Positions 23,075 to 34,020 of a stretch of 64,000 nucleotides of DNA are shown here, piece by piece. A program made the translations under genes and the position numbers. Every line of letters begins with the position of its first letter. Positions within the stretch are counted from its first letter, which is position 1. Origin of the DNA: Phocoena phocoena (lineage: Eukaryota; Chordata; Mammalia; Artiodactyla; Phocoenidae); assembly GCF_963924675.1 (NCBI RefSeq), contig NC_089238.1:44534879-44598878 (forward strand), in the 5' to 3' direction. The notes beneath the pieces are model-generated. The model was not told the origin of the DNA and searched no databases. It saw only the letters and a list, made by a program, of their open reading frames with translations.

Positions 23075-23222
23075 ACAGAATCCTCATATCAAACTTGTGA
23101 GGCAGGAGTCGTTTCTGTTTTTACATTTGAAGAAACTAGGGTGCAGAGAAGTTAAGGGAGGTAAAACTTAGGGTCAAACCCAGGCCTTCTGTCATCTGTT
23201 CCTCAGTCAGTAGATGCCGTGC
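23075..23222 (-). repeat. MIR SINE relic, antisense
   Basis: 'tcctcatatcaaacttgtgaggcaggagtcgtttctgttt', 'acatttgaagaaactagggtgcagagaagttaaggga', 'tagggtcaaacccaggccttctgtc' follow reverse MIR. Its head end borders the tRNA-half insertion at 23223-23292. Confidence 0.75.
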
Positions 23223-23292
23223 AACCATCAGTGGCCACCTTCCCTCGTGGTCTAGCGGTTAGGATTCAGTGCTCTCTAACCATCAGTGGCCA
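23223..23292 (+). pseudogene. tRNA-Glu 5'-half retro-insertion, tailless, with target-site duplication
   Basis: A perfect 15-base direct repeat, AACCATCAGTGGCCA, lies at 23223-23237 and 23278-23292. Between them are only 40 bases. From 23241 they read TCCCTCGTGGTCTAGCGGTT then AGGATTCAGTGCTCTCT, which matches the 5' half of eukaryotic tRNA-Glu: acceptor 5' strand, D-arm and anticodon arm up to the anticodon CTC. Compared with the CHR/BOV-tA SINE head, it shares the tRNA-type GTCTAG, GGATTC and GCTCTC rather than GTCCAG, GGACTC and GCTTTC. There is no poly-A and no 3' half. Known mechanism: L1 enzymes can integrate truncated tRNA or SINE RNAs without poly-A (tailless retropseudogenes). Three extra bases (CCT) precede the tRNA start. 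Confidence 0.85.
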
Positions 23293-23299
23293 GATGTGG

Positions 23300-23929
23300 T
23301 ACTGGAATTCTTTCCCCACAAACAGATACAAACAGATATGACCTAGGCTTGCAGCCTCCTTTTTATCTTGAAGGTTCTTGACTGCTTCCTTCTCCAGGTG
23401 TCTCCAGGTGTCCCTAAAGGAAGGCTATTTGATTACTGCATATGTCTTCAGCCCTTGGTATTTACAATCAACTGTACAATTGCTTTTATTAGTTCCACAG
23501 TGAAGTTCCCCTTCTCACTTCACCTGCCTGAGCTATGTGAGCTAGACGAGGGGGAGATGACTGAAGTTAAGGCCCATGACATTGAGTGTGCCAGAGGAGC
23601 ATGGAGCAAAATGCTAGGAGGTTTCTCAATCAGCAGAGAAACAAAATAGGTTAAGTGGGCTGGAAGGTTTTTAGAATATTTACAGATTCATGATAAGATT
23701 TACTCTCCAAAATTTCTTACATCCTAGAAAAAAATTTAAAGCATAAATTATAAAAATGGTAATAGAATGTTCATAAGCATTCAAGTGTTGTGCTTGGAAA
23801 AGAAGCTTTCTTGCGTGCTCCCATCAGTCTTTGGTTGGAGAGAGGAGGGATCAGGATGTGAAGGAAACTGGCTTGTGTGGACACAGTTCAAACATTGATG
23901 GGACACGAGATAAAAAATATGTTTCAAGT
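23300..23929. other. Non-coding stretch
   Basis: No named repeat, exon or RNA gene. The 93-codon frame at 23368-23649 has no recognisable domain. Confidence 0.4.
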
Positions 23930-24055
23930 CCACCATAGGGTGCAACTGCACCATTTTACAAAAGTGAAAACTGGGGGTCTGAAGGGTTAACCAGTTTGCC
24001 CAAGGCCACAAAACTTAAGCTGAAGAATTAGGACTTGAATGCAGGTCTTCTGGTG
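23930..24055 (-). repeat. MIR SINE relic, antisense
   Basis: 'gcaccattttacaaaagtgaaaactgggggtctgaagggttaaccagtttgcccaaggccac' then 'ttaggacttgaatgcaggtcttct' is reverse MIR in order. Confidence 0.8.
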
Positions 24056-25069
24056 GGAAGCCAGCAGAGGCGGTCTAGAGGCTTGCTTTCCTTTGTTGAC
24101 AATCTCACGTGACAGTCCCAAAGGAAAGATGAGACAATGACCATCCAGTGTTACTTATTCTCAAAAGAAGAGAGCCTTTATTTCCAGGCCTGTTTTTCAC
24201 TTTTGTTTACCCAGGCCCAGGCCCTGCCCACCCACTACCATGCCACACCCCCACTAGCCTTCCCTGACCTCCCCAGATAAATTTAACCATGCCTTTCCCC
24301 ACGCTACGTTTCTAACTTTGAATAAACCTCTGTAGTTGCACATATCCCCAGATTATGATTTATTTATTTGTTTCTTCTACAGGCTATTAAGTTCATATGA
24401 ACTTATTTACCTCTGCATCCCTTTATAGCTGAAAAATGACAGGGACTTCATAAATGTTAGTTATGTTGAATATCATTTTCTTTCTATCAAACTGAAGTGG
24501 TCAGGTAATTTCCATCTGAGTTTCACATAATCTGACAATGACAAAGATTGATTTCCTGGGCTCTCGTGTTGAAGTTTGAAGGTTCATAACAGCTTCTGCT
24601 CATTCCCTTGGCCTCTGTTTAAAGACTGATCAGGATAGAAAATAATTTACAAGTTTTTCTTGTACTTATGACTAAATAGTATTGCCAGTGATTCAGAGAC
24701 CACCAAAGTGTGTTTTTTTCCTCAAAATTGAGATTACATTAATTTTTATTTCACATTGAGCTACATCTCCTTGAATTTCCTTGGCATCACTTGAACAATA
24801 AAGGGCCAAAGGAAAATATGAGAAAATTCACCATTTGTTTAGAACCTGAATTGCTGAGAGCTGATTATATTCACAAGATTAACACAGGTCTCTCCCCATC
24901 ACTAATGATGTAGGGAAGTGTATGTTCTCCTAGCCTGCATCCTTGATCCAATAAGAAAACCTATGTTGAGGGAGAAATCTCATACCAACCTCTTCATTCT
25001 CCATATAATACATTCTGGGGAAACTTTTCTCCCAAAGGAACTCTACATCCCTTCTCCTTTGGTAGCAGA
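24056..25069. other. Non-coding stretch
   Basis: No gene, exon or named repeat. An AATAAA-containing 'gaataaacctctgtagttgcac' at 24318-24340 looks like a poly-A signal context but has no transcript support. Confidence 0.4.
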
Positions 25070-25360
25070 GGGACTGCATTGAGTCTTTTTAAGGATCCCT
25101 CGGCAGAGGGGCTGCACTCAGTCTTTTTTTTTTTTTTTTGCGGTACGCGAGCCACTCACTGTTGTGGCCTCTCCTGTTGCAGAGCACAGGCTCCGGACGC
25201 GCAGGCTCAGCAGCCATGGCTCATGGGCCCAGCCGCTCCACAGCATGTGCGATCTTCCCAGACCAGGGCTCGAACCCGTGTCCCCTGTATCGGCAGGCAG
25301 ACTCTCAACTACTGCGCCACCAGGGAAGCCCCTGCACTCAGTCTTTTTAAGGATCCCTCA
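25070..25360 (-). repeat. CHR-type SINE, short form, antisense, inside a small tandem duplication
   Basis: SINE body 25128-25331, head at the right, T-run at the left. The target repeat CTGCACTCAGTCTTTT lies at 25112-25127 and 25332-25347. The host DNA was already duplicated: 'gactgcattgagtctttttaaggatccctc' at 25072-25101 is repeated, with two differences, in the copy split by the SINE (25112-25127 plus 25332-25359). Confidence 0.93.
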
Positions 25361-25469
25361 GGTGAAGGATGCAAGAAGAAAAAGAAATTTGAGTAACGCT
25401 GTTGAAGGCTGGGAACCTGCAGAAATTTTGAACTGTTTTTACTTTCTCAGTTGGGCTTTACTAACATCA

Positions 25470-25686
25470 AAGGTTGGCAAGCTACAGCACATGCATGGGC
25501 CAACCACCTTTTTTTGGTAAAGTTTTGTTGCAGCCCAGCCATACCCTCTCATTCACATAATGTCTGTGGCTGCTTTCATGATACAGTGGCAGAGCTGAGT
25601 AGTTGTGACGAGACATTCTGACCAACAAAGGCTAAAATATTTACTATTTGACGCTTTACAGAAAAAAAGTCTGTTGGTCCCTGCCA
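25470..25686. mobile_element. hAT-Charlie-type MITE relic
   Basis: 'ggttggcaagctacagc...gggccaa', 'ggtaaagttttgttgcagcccagccatacc', 'tgtctgtggctgctttcatgatacagtggcagagctgagtagttgtgac' and 'gctaaaatatttactatttgacgctttacagaaaaa' match, in order, the common mammalian element that starts 'caggggtcagcaaac' in the opposite sense. Non-autonomous; no frame. Family name not assigned. Confidence 0.8.
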
Positions 25687-26466
25687 AGATTATCAGCCCT
25701 GAGCAGAGAAAAGAGGTAAGAAATCTAAATGAAAGCATAATCTGAATAAGGAGTTTATTAAAAATTGGACCTAAAGCCAGCATTATAAAAGAGTTCAACT
25801 AGTAGTCAGGACTCTATTCAGCTGCAGGTGATAGAAACAACAGTGGCCTAAAAGAAATAGGTTTTATTTCCCTCAAATAAGAAGTCTAGGTGGTTGCTGG
25901 CATTGATTCAGCACCCAAAGCTATCATCAAAAAACTGGGCCTTTTCTATCTACTTCATCAGAACTAAAGATGCTGAGATCTTGGCTGTTCTTCATATTGG
26001 TTGCAAGATGGGTGCTATGGCATCAACCATCATGTCCATGTTCAAAGAAGGAAGAAGAGGCAAAAAGGAAGAAGGATCATGCCCTCTGCCTATTCCTTTC
26101 CACCTGGAAATGAGAGGGTTTCCCAGAAGCCCCTCTCCCACCCTTTCAGCAGATATCTGCTTATACCCCACAGCCAGACAAGTCACATATGCACCCTTTC
26201 TGTCTGGAAGTTTGGGAAAACAAGTACTATCGACCCCTCCAGGTTCTGTGTTGGGAGGTTGCAATAGACAGGGGATTGGGAATGGCTTTGGGATAGCCAA
26301 TCAACAGTGCCTTCCATAGACAGTTTTTCTCACTTTAGGTCTGTAGGCATGGAAGGGATGATCAATGAATATTTATTAAGTGACTGAACATACAGAAAGT
26401 TAAGTTGATTTCCTTTCCTCCATATTAAAGAAGCTATATCCAGACAGGAATTGCAAGGCCTTGTCT
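25687..26466. other. Non-coding stretch, possible unnamed old repeat
   Basis: The start at 25800-25870 ('gcaggtgatagaaacaacagtggcctaaaagaaataggttttattt') resembles the opening of a common mammalian repeat that I cannot name. The 141-codon plus frame at 25894-26319 crosses it and has no recognisable domain, so I do not call it a gene. Confidence 0.35.
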
Positions 26467-26856
26467 AAAGATACTCCCAAGGGGGAATTCCCTGGTGGCT
26501 CAGTGGTTAAGAACCTGCCTGCCAATGCAGGGGGCACAGGTTCGAGCCCTGGTCCAGGAAGATCCCACATGCCGCGGAGCAACTAAGCCCGTGCGCCACA
26601 ACTACTGAGCCTGCGCTCTAGAGCCTGCAAGCCACAACTACTGAAGCCCACATGCCTAGTGCCCGTGCTCTGCAACAAGAGAAGCCACCACAATGAGAAG
26701 CCCACGCACTGCAACGAAAAGTAGCCCCCACTCACCGCAACTAGAGAAAGACCGCGTGCAGCAACGAAGACCCAACGAAGACCCAACGCAGCCAAAAATA
26801 AATAAATAAAATTTAAAAATAAAATGAAATTAAAAAAAATAAAGATACTCCCAAGG
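26467..26856 (+). repeat. CHR-type SINE, long form, with target-site duplication
   Basis: SINE body 26483-26840: head GGGAATTCCCTGGTGGCTCA, B-box GGTTCGAGCCC, the repeated 'ACAACTACTGAGCC' body and an AATAAATAAATAAA-rich tail. TSD AAAGATACTCCCAAGG at 26467-26482 and 26841-26856. An 11-base unit (CGAAGACCCAA) is duplicated just before the tail. Confidence 0.96.
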
Positions 26857-27906
26857 ATCTCTCATGACGACAGAAAAAGAGCTGAAAAAAGGGCAGGTGG
26901 ATGCTATTGGTGAATGGCGGGACAGATGACACCTTTTGTGTTTGCTCACCACATGATTCTAATTGAACTGGAACAGGGTAATTTATGGCTCATCTTAGGT
27001 ACAAGCTGTACCTTGGAATTTGTGTTGGGGTTAAAAAGTGTTTGCCCCATTTCCTATAACAATGTGAACATACCTGCTTGTTGATAAACATTATACTAGT
27101 TCCTTTAAATATACCGATAAAATAATGAGATAAGGTCAAAATCTTTAGATTGGCTTAGTCTTATCTAACTATGAAATTGTAAGGAAATCTCTCCTGTTTT
27201 TTTAAGCTTACTACTTACAAAGCTATGTATTTGTGGTATATACTCAAATTTTATTTATAATAGATAACCTCAAGAGTGGAAGAGTTATAAGTTTGAAACA
27301 CATTGCATCGATACTATCTTAGAGACTTTTGTCATTGTTATAGCCATGTCAGTTTCATCTTTTCATCTATAAACTTATGAAATGTTGCCAGATCTCACCT
27401 CCTACACAAACAACCAGAGGACAGAAATTACTCATAGCTCTGCAGGGATTTAGTTTTACCAGGTGAGTTTTTCTGTGATTCTATTAGGGTAATAATTAAA
27501 AAAACAAACTAGGTTGCTTGCTTTTTCAGGGTCTAACTAGGAAAACGAAGCACTTCAAGTATTTACAACAGAGGGAATTTAATGCAGGGAATTACATGGG
27601 GGAGCTGAGCAGCTGGTATGGGTGGTGAAGTTAACAACAGTAGGAAGCCACTACCCTCCCACAGAGACAAGGGGGGAAGGTGGTGCTACCAGAATCCAGG
27701 GGCCAGGGTCCCCTCACAGAAACTGGAATCCTGTTAGGCCTACGGGTAGAGCCAGAGCTGCAGAGGAGATACAGTTGCTGCTGGAATGTATCTCAAAGCA
27801 GAGGGAAGCGGGGAAATGTGCCTGGTTTCTCCCTCCCTCTCTCCATTCTCCTTCCAGCTCCTCCCATCGGACAAACCTCGCTCTTAGCCAGTTAACTTTG
27901 GAGTCT
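26857..27906. other. Non-coding stretch
   Basis: No gene or named repeat. The plus frames at 27622-28002 run into the next SINE and lack any domain. Confidence 0.45.
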
Positions 27907-28249
27907 AGAAATGCAGCCTCCAGGACTTCCCTGGTGGTCCAGCGGTTAAGAATCTGTCTTGCAATGCAGGGACGCCAGTTCAATGCCTGGTCGAGGGACT
28001 GAGATCCCACGTGCTGTGGGGCAACTAAGCTCACACACCGCAACTACTGAGTATGCGTGCCACAACTAGAGAGCCCACGTGCCACAACTACAGAGCCCAC
28101 ATGCTCTGGAGCCTGCACACCACAACTAGAGGGAAACGCGCACACAGCAACAAAGAGCCCACGTGCCACAACGAAAGATCCCGTTTGCTGCAACTAAGAC
28201 CCTACACAGCCAAAAAACAAATAAATAAAAAAGAAATGCAGCCTGCAGG
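27907..28249 (+). repeat. CHR-type SINE, long form, diverged, with target-site duplication
   Basis: Body 27925-28231 with head ACTTCCCTGGTGGTCCAGCG, a modified B-box (AGTTCAATGCC) and tail AACAAATAAATAAAAA. TSD AGAAATGCAGCCTCCAGG (27907-27924) and AGAAATGCAGCCTGCAGG (28232-28249), one mismatch. Its divergence suggests it is older than the copy at 26.5 kb. Confidence 0.94.
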
Positions 28250-28546
28250 AGTTCAGCTCCCAGCCCTACAGAGCAGAACAGGGAAAGAATGAGGAATGGA
28301 ATTGAAAACAAACACTCCCAGAAACAGCACAGAAGCCTCCCCATAGGTGAAGACCTACACTTTGGCCTCTAGCAATTATTAAGTTGTACCTCTCGGTTAT
28401 CCAACTTGAGTTCTTTCCAGTGTTGTTTAGAATGGTTATGTCAGTACTGTAACCATCTTTATTGCATATCAATGGATGATAAACATTACTAGACTTTGTA
28501 GGAAATGTAATGAAATCAAAAACAGAATCCCTGATTAGAAGTAGTT

Positions 28547-28977
28547 TACCCTTACATTTATTTTTTTAAGTAATTTTATTTATTTTTTTATTTATTTTAT
28601 TTATTTATTTTTGGCTGCGTCGGGTCTTAGTTGCGACACACGGGATCTTCGCTGTGGCATGTGGGATCTTTCATTTCGGCGTGTGGACTCTTCATTGCAG
28701 CGTAAGGGCTTCTCTTTAGCTGTGGCACATGGGCTCCAGGGTGTGTGGGCTCTGTAGTTGTGGAGGGCAGGCTCCAGAGCACATATGTTCTGTAGTTTGT
28801 GGCACATGGGCTCTCTAGTTGAGGTGCGTGGACTCAGTAGTTACAGCTCGCAGGCTTAGTTGCCCTGTGGCACGTGGGATCTTAGTTGCCCCACCAGGGA
28901 TTGAACCTGCGTCCCCTGCTTTGGAAGGCAGATTCTTTACCACTGGACCACCAGGGAAGTCCCTACCCTTACATTTA
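28547..28977 (-). repeat. CHR-type SINE, long form, antisense, with target-site duplication
   Basis: Body 28561-28963, about 400 bp, the longest SINE here. Head at the right (GGGACTTCCCTGGTGGTCCA), tail TTTATTTATTTTATTTATTT at the left. TSD TACCCTTACATTTA at 28547-28560 and 28964-28977. Confidence 0.94.
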
Positions 28978-29334
28978 TAATTAATTGGAGAAGACTTCCT
29001 GAAAGAGGTAAATCCTAAAAAAGGAGGTAAAAAGTTTCCCAGAAAGGAAGTAGGAAGTGGGAGTAGCCTAAAGAAGTGGGAAGAACATTTTGCGTGGCAC
29101 ACAATATCTTTAACTGCAATAGATCCTGGGTGGACTTGGGTAACAAAGAAGTCGGTGGAAAACTTTGGAGGACTGACAGAGAACTTTAAATTTGATCAAT
29201 GGAGAACACAGTAAACTTTCCATGTGAAAAATGATGTTGAGTTCATCTGATCCTAGAAAGAGTACTAGGAAGCTTTTGGAATGATCTAGTTACAAGGTAG
29301 AGAACCAGGTGGTTAACTGTGAAGGGGAATCATA

Positions 29335-29510
29335 GTGGGGTGGATAAGAGCATAGGTGCTGCAGCAAGATTTCCCGGGTTCAAATCTCAATTCTACCGCT
29401 TACTAGCTCCTTCTCTGGGAGACAATAATAGTACTTACCTTGTAATGTTCCAAGCTTCAATTTTGTGCCTGACACATGATAAATGTTAGCTATTATTGAA
29501 ATCATATTTG
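29335..29510 (+). repeat. MIR SINE relic
   Basis: 'ggataagagcataggtgctgcagcaagatttcccgggttcaaatctcaattctaccgcttactagctcc' is a clear MIR head and core, followed by 'gagacaataatagtacttaccttgtaatg' and 'tgcctgacacatgataaatgttagctattatt'. Confidence 0.9.
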
Positions 29511-30840
29511 TGGATGAGCTTACCAAGGAAGGAAGGGGGAAAGAATAAAATACCCTTCAGGCAGCTCCAATGAATATTTGGAACCGTTTGTAATCTAAAT
29601 TGTAGTTGAAATCACTGTGAATGCATAAACTGCCCACGTGAGTTCAGAGGAAGGAAAAACAGGAAGCCCAGGACAGACAGAGGAGACAATAGAAAAAGTA
29701 GTCAGAGAAATAATAAGAGAACTCCATGGACCAGCATATTAAAACCTCAGAGAGTAATAAAGTCTTATAAAACAATGGTCGCTTAGCAGGATATTGAAAA
29801 TCCTGGATGGATGTCTTCTTTTCAGTTTGCTGAGTTGGTTCTCTGCTTGCTCTGGCCCAGGCATTACCATCATTTTTGCACATTGCAGCATTTTAAATGG
29901 TATTACTGGAGTAAGAGCCAATCACAATGTTGTATAAATGCCTGTCATCAGTGGGCATTAGAACTAAGTGATACATTATTCTTTCATAGGGAGTTGAGTG
30001 TACATCTCTAAATCTTCCAAGGGGACTAATTTGGTGATGACAAGAGCACATTTTTTCATGTGCTCATGTGATCAAGGGTACCAGATCCACCTTGGCTGGT
30101 ACGAATTTCCTTCCTTCCCACTGAAGGCTAAAGACATAAGGAGAGGGAACTCAGGAGATGAAGCCACTACCGACAGCCACAAAGTAGCCAACATTGCTGC
30201 AAATGGTCTAGCATTAGCCTGATGCCTGCTCCAGCTGAGGCTGCATGTCTGGATGACATGTAGTTATAATGGCTGAGGTTTGGAGTGAATAGTGGAGTGC
30301 TGGCCTGGGGTGGAGATAAGGAAGAGAGAGATGGGAGGACAGACTCGCTCTAGGATTTTGTGTGTTCATTTTCCATTACTGCCCAAAGAATGGATGTGTA
30401 GAACTTCAGTTAGTGGCAGTTTGGAGAAAGTACCTTTCTGTGTTTCTCCTTTAATTGAAAGTAGTAGGATCAAAGTGCTTAGGGGGACAGAGGCCAGCAG
30501 GGATGGGAAAGGAGCTGTGATCTTACCAAGGGGATCAAATAAGCAGGGTTTTGCAGGTCTTGAGGCTGTGTATCGTAGCAAGGGAGAACCATTTCATTTA
30601 TTTTCCTTAAATGCCTTACAGTTCTTCGTCTCTATTCATCACATGAGCCAACAATTAATTGTTTAAAGAAAAAGGCCAGCAACTGTTCAGTTTCTCTTAT
30701 AATTAGGGTAACCATATAATTTATCCTTCAAGCTTTCTGTTGATACAATGAATACTTTCACTGGGACAACAACCATAAAGTGGGTCTGTCCCAGACTGAT
30801 TGGAATACATAATCATCTTACTTACAACCCATTTCAAAAT
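29511..30840. other. Non-coding stretch
   Basis: No gene, exon or named repeat. The 124-codon plus frame at 30292-30666 has no domain and no splice context. Confidence 0.4.
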
Positions 30841-30847
30841 CTTTTTA

Positions 30848-31095
30848 GTTCATGTAGCATAGTGGTTAAGGTACAGACTCTGGAGCCAGACCAAGTTCAA
30901 ATCCCACTTCTACTGGCAACTAGCTGTGTGACCTTGACAAGTCACTTAGCTTCTCTGCAGTTCAGTATCTTCAGCAGTGAAATGAGGCATAATGATTGTT
31001 CCTACATCTGAGGGTTAAAGTACTAAGTGAGTTAGTATGCGGACAGGCACTTAGGACAATTCCTGGTAGATAGTGTAAGCTGAGTTCTTATTGTT
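30848..31095 (+). repeat. MIR SINE, well preserved
   Basis: Near-complete order: 'tagcatagtggttaaggtacagactctggagccagacc', 'gttcaaatcccacttctactggcaactagctgtgtgaccttgacaagtcactta', 'tctctgcagttcagtatcttc', 'aatgaggcataatgattgttcctacatctgagggtt', and the terminal 'cacttaggacaattcctggtagatagtgtaagc'. It keeps an AGTGGTTAAG A-box-like and GTTCAAATCCC B-box-like pair. Confidence 0.95.
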
Positions 31096-31893
31096 CTTGT
31101 TATTTCAGACTCTGTAAGATAAGGAACCTAATCTTACAGAACTGACACCTGACTTCTTGCCCCATGCCCTGACATGGATTTACATTCAGCAAAGGTTTGC
31201 TGAGTGAATAAATGAGAAGAAAGAAAAAATGAATAAAGGAAGAAAGGAACACAATTTTTATCCTTTACTTTCATTTTTTTCTTGATTCTTTATTCCTTCA
31301 CTATTTTTAGGTTACTTTGAAGCACAAGGACACTGAAAGCTACTCAAAAAATCATTCAAATGCCTGTCCTAACCTAGTCTTTACTATACCCTGGGATCCC
31401 TTGGTTTTGACATCTCCTGTCATCACCTGCCCTATAACCAACACTGGCCTGTTCTCACAGTCTGCTATTCCATCTGCCTGACACTGCCAAACTCTTAGAC
31501 CTTTCTCTAGAAACTTACATCTTGTCCAATAAAATTAATTTTGTCAATTAGCACTATTTCTACCACCTCAACGAGGCTTATCAGCAATCCTTTTATTCAC
31601 ACTCTACATATTCCCCTAAGATATCATCTTTCCCATCCCTTCAAGCTCACAACCCACTCAGCTACACCTCTCTCTCAAGAGTTGACCTGCTTTCTGCTTT
31701 ATTGAGATGATACTCTCCAACATGAACTCCTTCAACTAGCACAACTAAGTAATGTATAACCCCTCCTATTATCTTTTTGCCTGTCTCAGAGGGGAAAGTG
31801 CCTCCAACTCCTTTCCAGAGCTAATTCTTCTCTATCTGCCTTGATCTAAATCCATCCCTCTTCCTTCCAGAGCTCTGTTCCATCAGTTATCCC

Positions 31894-32132
31894 ACTCTGT
31901 TTTTTTTTGTTTGTTTGTTTTTGTTTTGCAGTACGTGGGCCTCTCACTGTTGCGGCCTCTCCCGTCGCGGAGCACAGGCTCCGGACGCGCAGGCTCAGCG
32001 GCCATGGTTCACAGGCCTAGCCGCTCCGCAGCATGTGGGATCTTCCTAGACCGGGGCACGAACTTGTGTCCCCTGCATCGGCAGGCAGACTCTCAACCAC
32101 TGCACCACCAGGGAAGCCCCCAACTCTGTTTT
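31894..32132 (-). repeat. CHR-type SINE, short form, antisense, inside the L2
   Basis: Body 31904-32122; head at the right (GGGGCTTCCCTGGTGGTGCA), left tail of T-runs broken by G (TTTGTTTGTTTGTT). TSD ACTCTGTTTT at 31894-31903 and 32123-32132. It interrupts the L2 and so is younger. Confidence 0.92.
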
Positions 32133-33232
32133 GATTTTTTACAATTCTCCCAAATCCTTGATTCCTTCCCTTTTACATATTAATATGCTCATGTATTTTT
32201 CTACCTTAAAACAGCAAGAACAACCAAAATCCTCTCCTTTTTCCTTCTATTCATTACCAAACCTGACAAAATAATCTCTACACATTAGCCTCTTTCACAC
32301 CTTAGTCATTGCTAAAGCTTTTAAAATGACCTCTCATACCACTAATTTGAAATTGCCTTCTCTTAAGTTACTATTGACATTTTAACCCCTATATCCAGTG
32401 ACTTATTCTGAGTCCTTGTCTTCCTCAGTCTCCATATAGCATTTTATGTTGCTGATCACCCTGGCTTTCATGAAATATGTTCCTTGGCTTCCTTGACTTG
32501 GGTTCATCTTGGTTACCCTCTTGCCTCTTTAATTTGTCTTGCCTCTTCTTTCTGCCAAAATAGAGGTGCTCCTCCAAAGTTCAACTCTTCCGTTATGCTC
32601 TCTCGATTCCTTTGATGATCTCAACCATTTCCAAGCCCCTGACTATCTCCTCAGTGCAGATGGCCCCAAATCTATAACCCTAGCCCAATAAATCTCCCAT
32701 GCTTCAAGTCTACATTTCTAGCATTCTGCTGGACTTCTTCGTTTACTACAAGCTAGACTCTTCTTGACACATACTCCCAAACCAATTCTACCCTCTGGGT
32801 TTCCTGTCTCTGATAATAGCATCTTCATCCTCCCATCCCATCCCCCAGACTTCAAAGTTCAAATTACTTTTATGCATCCTTCACCTAATTAGTCTCCAGG
32901 TTCCGTCAATTCTACCTCTGCCTCTCTCAAATCCATAGCTTGCTTTCCATAACCACTGCTGCTAGCCAGGATGCCACCTCTCATCTCACATATCACAACA
33001 GCCTGCTAACTGCTCCCGTTTCTTCCGACTTATCCTGAATCTTCCACCACTCGCTTTCCTAATAATGTTTCATAGACTACAGGTAAAGGCACAAAGTCCT
33101 CCATCTGGGCACTCTGATTTTCCCAGAAGTAATTCCTACTGTTGGTCTTTACATACACGGCTCTCCAGCTGATCGAAACTTCACCTCTCAGAATAAGTTA
33201 CATACTTCCCACCTCTGAACCACATCTTCTTT

Positions 33233-33728
33233 CTTCTTGTATTAGTTTACTAGGGCTTCTATAACAAAACACCACAAAATGGGTGGTTTAAGACAACAGA
33301 AATGTATACGTTCATAGTACTGGAGGCTAGAAGTCTGAAATCAAGGTATCAGCAGAGCCGTGTTCTCTATGAAGGCTCTAGGGGAAGAATCCTTCCTTGC
33401 CTCTTCTAACTTCTGATGGTTGCTGGCAATCCTTCATATTCCTTTAGCTTGTAAATACTTCACTCCAATCTCTGCCTCCATCTTCATGTGGCCTCCTCCC
33501 CTACCCAGGAGAGGGTCCAAATTTCCCTACCCAATCTGTGTCCAAATTTTCTGCTTCTTATAAGGACACCAGTCATCAAATTAGGGCCAGCTCTAATCCA
33601 GTTCAATCTCATCTTAACTTGATTACATCTGTAAACTCTCTTTCCAAATGAGGTCATACTCACAGCTTTTGGCAAATAGAATTTCAACATGCTTTCTGAG
33701 GAGACACAATTCAACCCATAACACTTCC
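33233..33728 (-). mobile_element. Solo MaLR (MLT1-like) LTR, antisense, inside the L2
   Basis: An endogenous retrovirus-like solo LTR with no internal region. The body is 33238-33723 and has TGT...ACA ends as read here. It follows the reverse MLT1 order: 'ttagtttactagggcttctataacaaaacaccac', 'ctggaggctagaagtctgaaatcaaggtatcagcagagccg', 'cttataaggacaccagtcatcaaattagggcc', 'gattacatctgtaaactctctttccaaatgaggtcat', 'acacaattcaacccataaca'. A 5-bp host duplication, CTTCT/CTTCC, flanks it (33233-33237, 33724-33728). Confidence 0.85.
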
Positions 33729-34020
33729 CCTCAGAGATGGATTTCTCCCTCCATCCAACTCCATCTGTCAAAATCCTTCTACTGCTTCAGAGTCTGGTTG
33801 ATTTTCACCTCTGTCATCCAGTTGCTCATAATTCCCCCTCACTCCCTCCCTCAAAATAACGTAGTATTTTCCCCCTTTTATAGCATAGCTATTTCTCCAC
33901 ATCTTCTCTCTGCTGCTAAATTCTAAACCTTTTAAAACATAGGACACATACATCGTTCATCTTTGTATCCCTCAAAATGCCTAGCAGAGGGCCTTTTGCT
34001 CATGAACTCACCTAGTTAAA

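Larger units (their letters stand above)
31300..34020 (+). mobile_element. Long L2 LINE, split by a SINE and an antisense MaLR LTR
   Basis: Pyrimidine-rich L2 sequence in sense order: 'ctctccttt...aaacctgaca' and 'tttaaaatgacctctc' in the left half, then the reverse-transcriptase region 'cttcctcagtctccatatagcattttatgttgctgatcaccctggctttcatgaaatatgttccttggcttcc' (family: 'cagcatttgacacagttgatcactccctccttcttgaaacac'), then 'tctacatttctagcattctg', 'gttccgtcaattctacctctgcctc', the 'cacaacagcctgctaactgctc' block, and after the LTR the 3' end 'gctgctaaattctaaaccttttaaaacataggacacatacatcgttcatctttgtatccctcaaaatgcctagcagagggcc'. About 2 kb of L2 remains after removing 31904-32122 and 33238-33723. Frames are decayed; the left limit is uncertain. 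Confidence 0.8.

Noticed and set aside
25894..26319. 141-codon plus-strand open frame
   Set aside because: Overlapping open frames exist on both strands, the translation has no domain, and the left flank looks like a repeat. No exon signals.
26500..26570. Possible functional tRNA genes in SINE heads
   Set aside because: All have A/B-box-like pieces but no cloverleaf, no 3' acceptor strand and are followed by SINE bodies.
33233..33728. Full endogenous retrovirus
   Set aside because: Only a single LTR with its own 5-bp duplication is present; there is no gag, pol or env, so it is a solo LTR.
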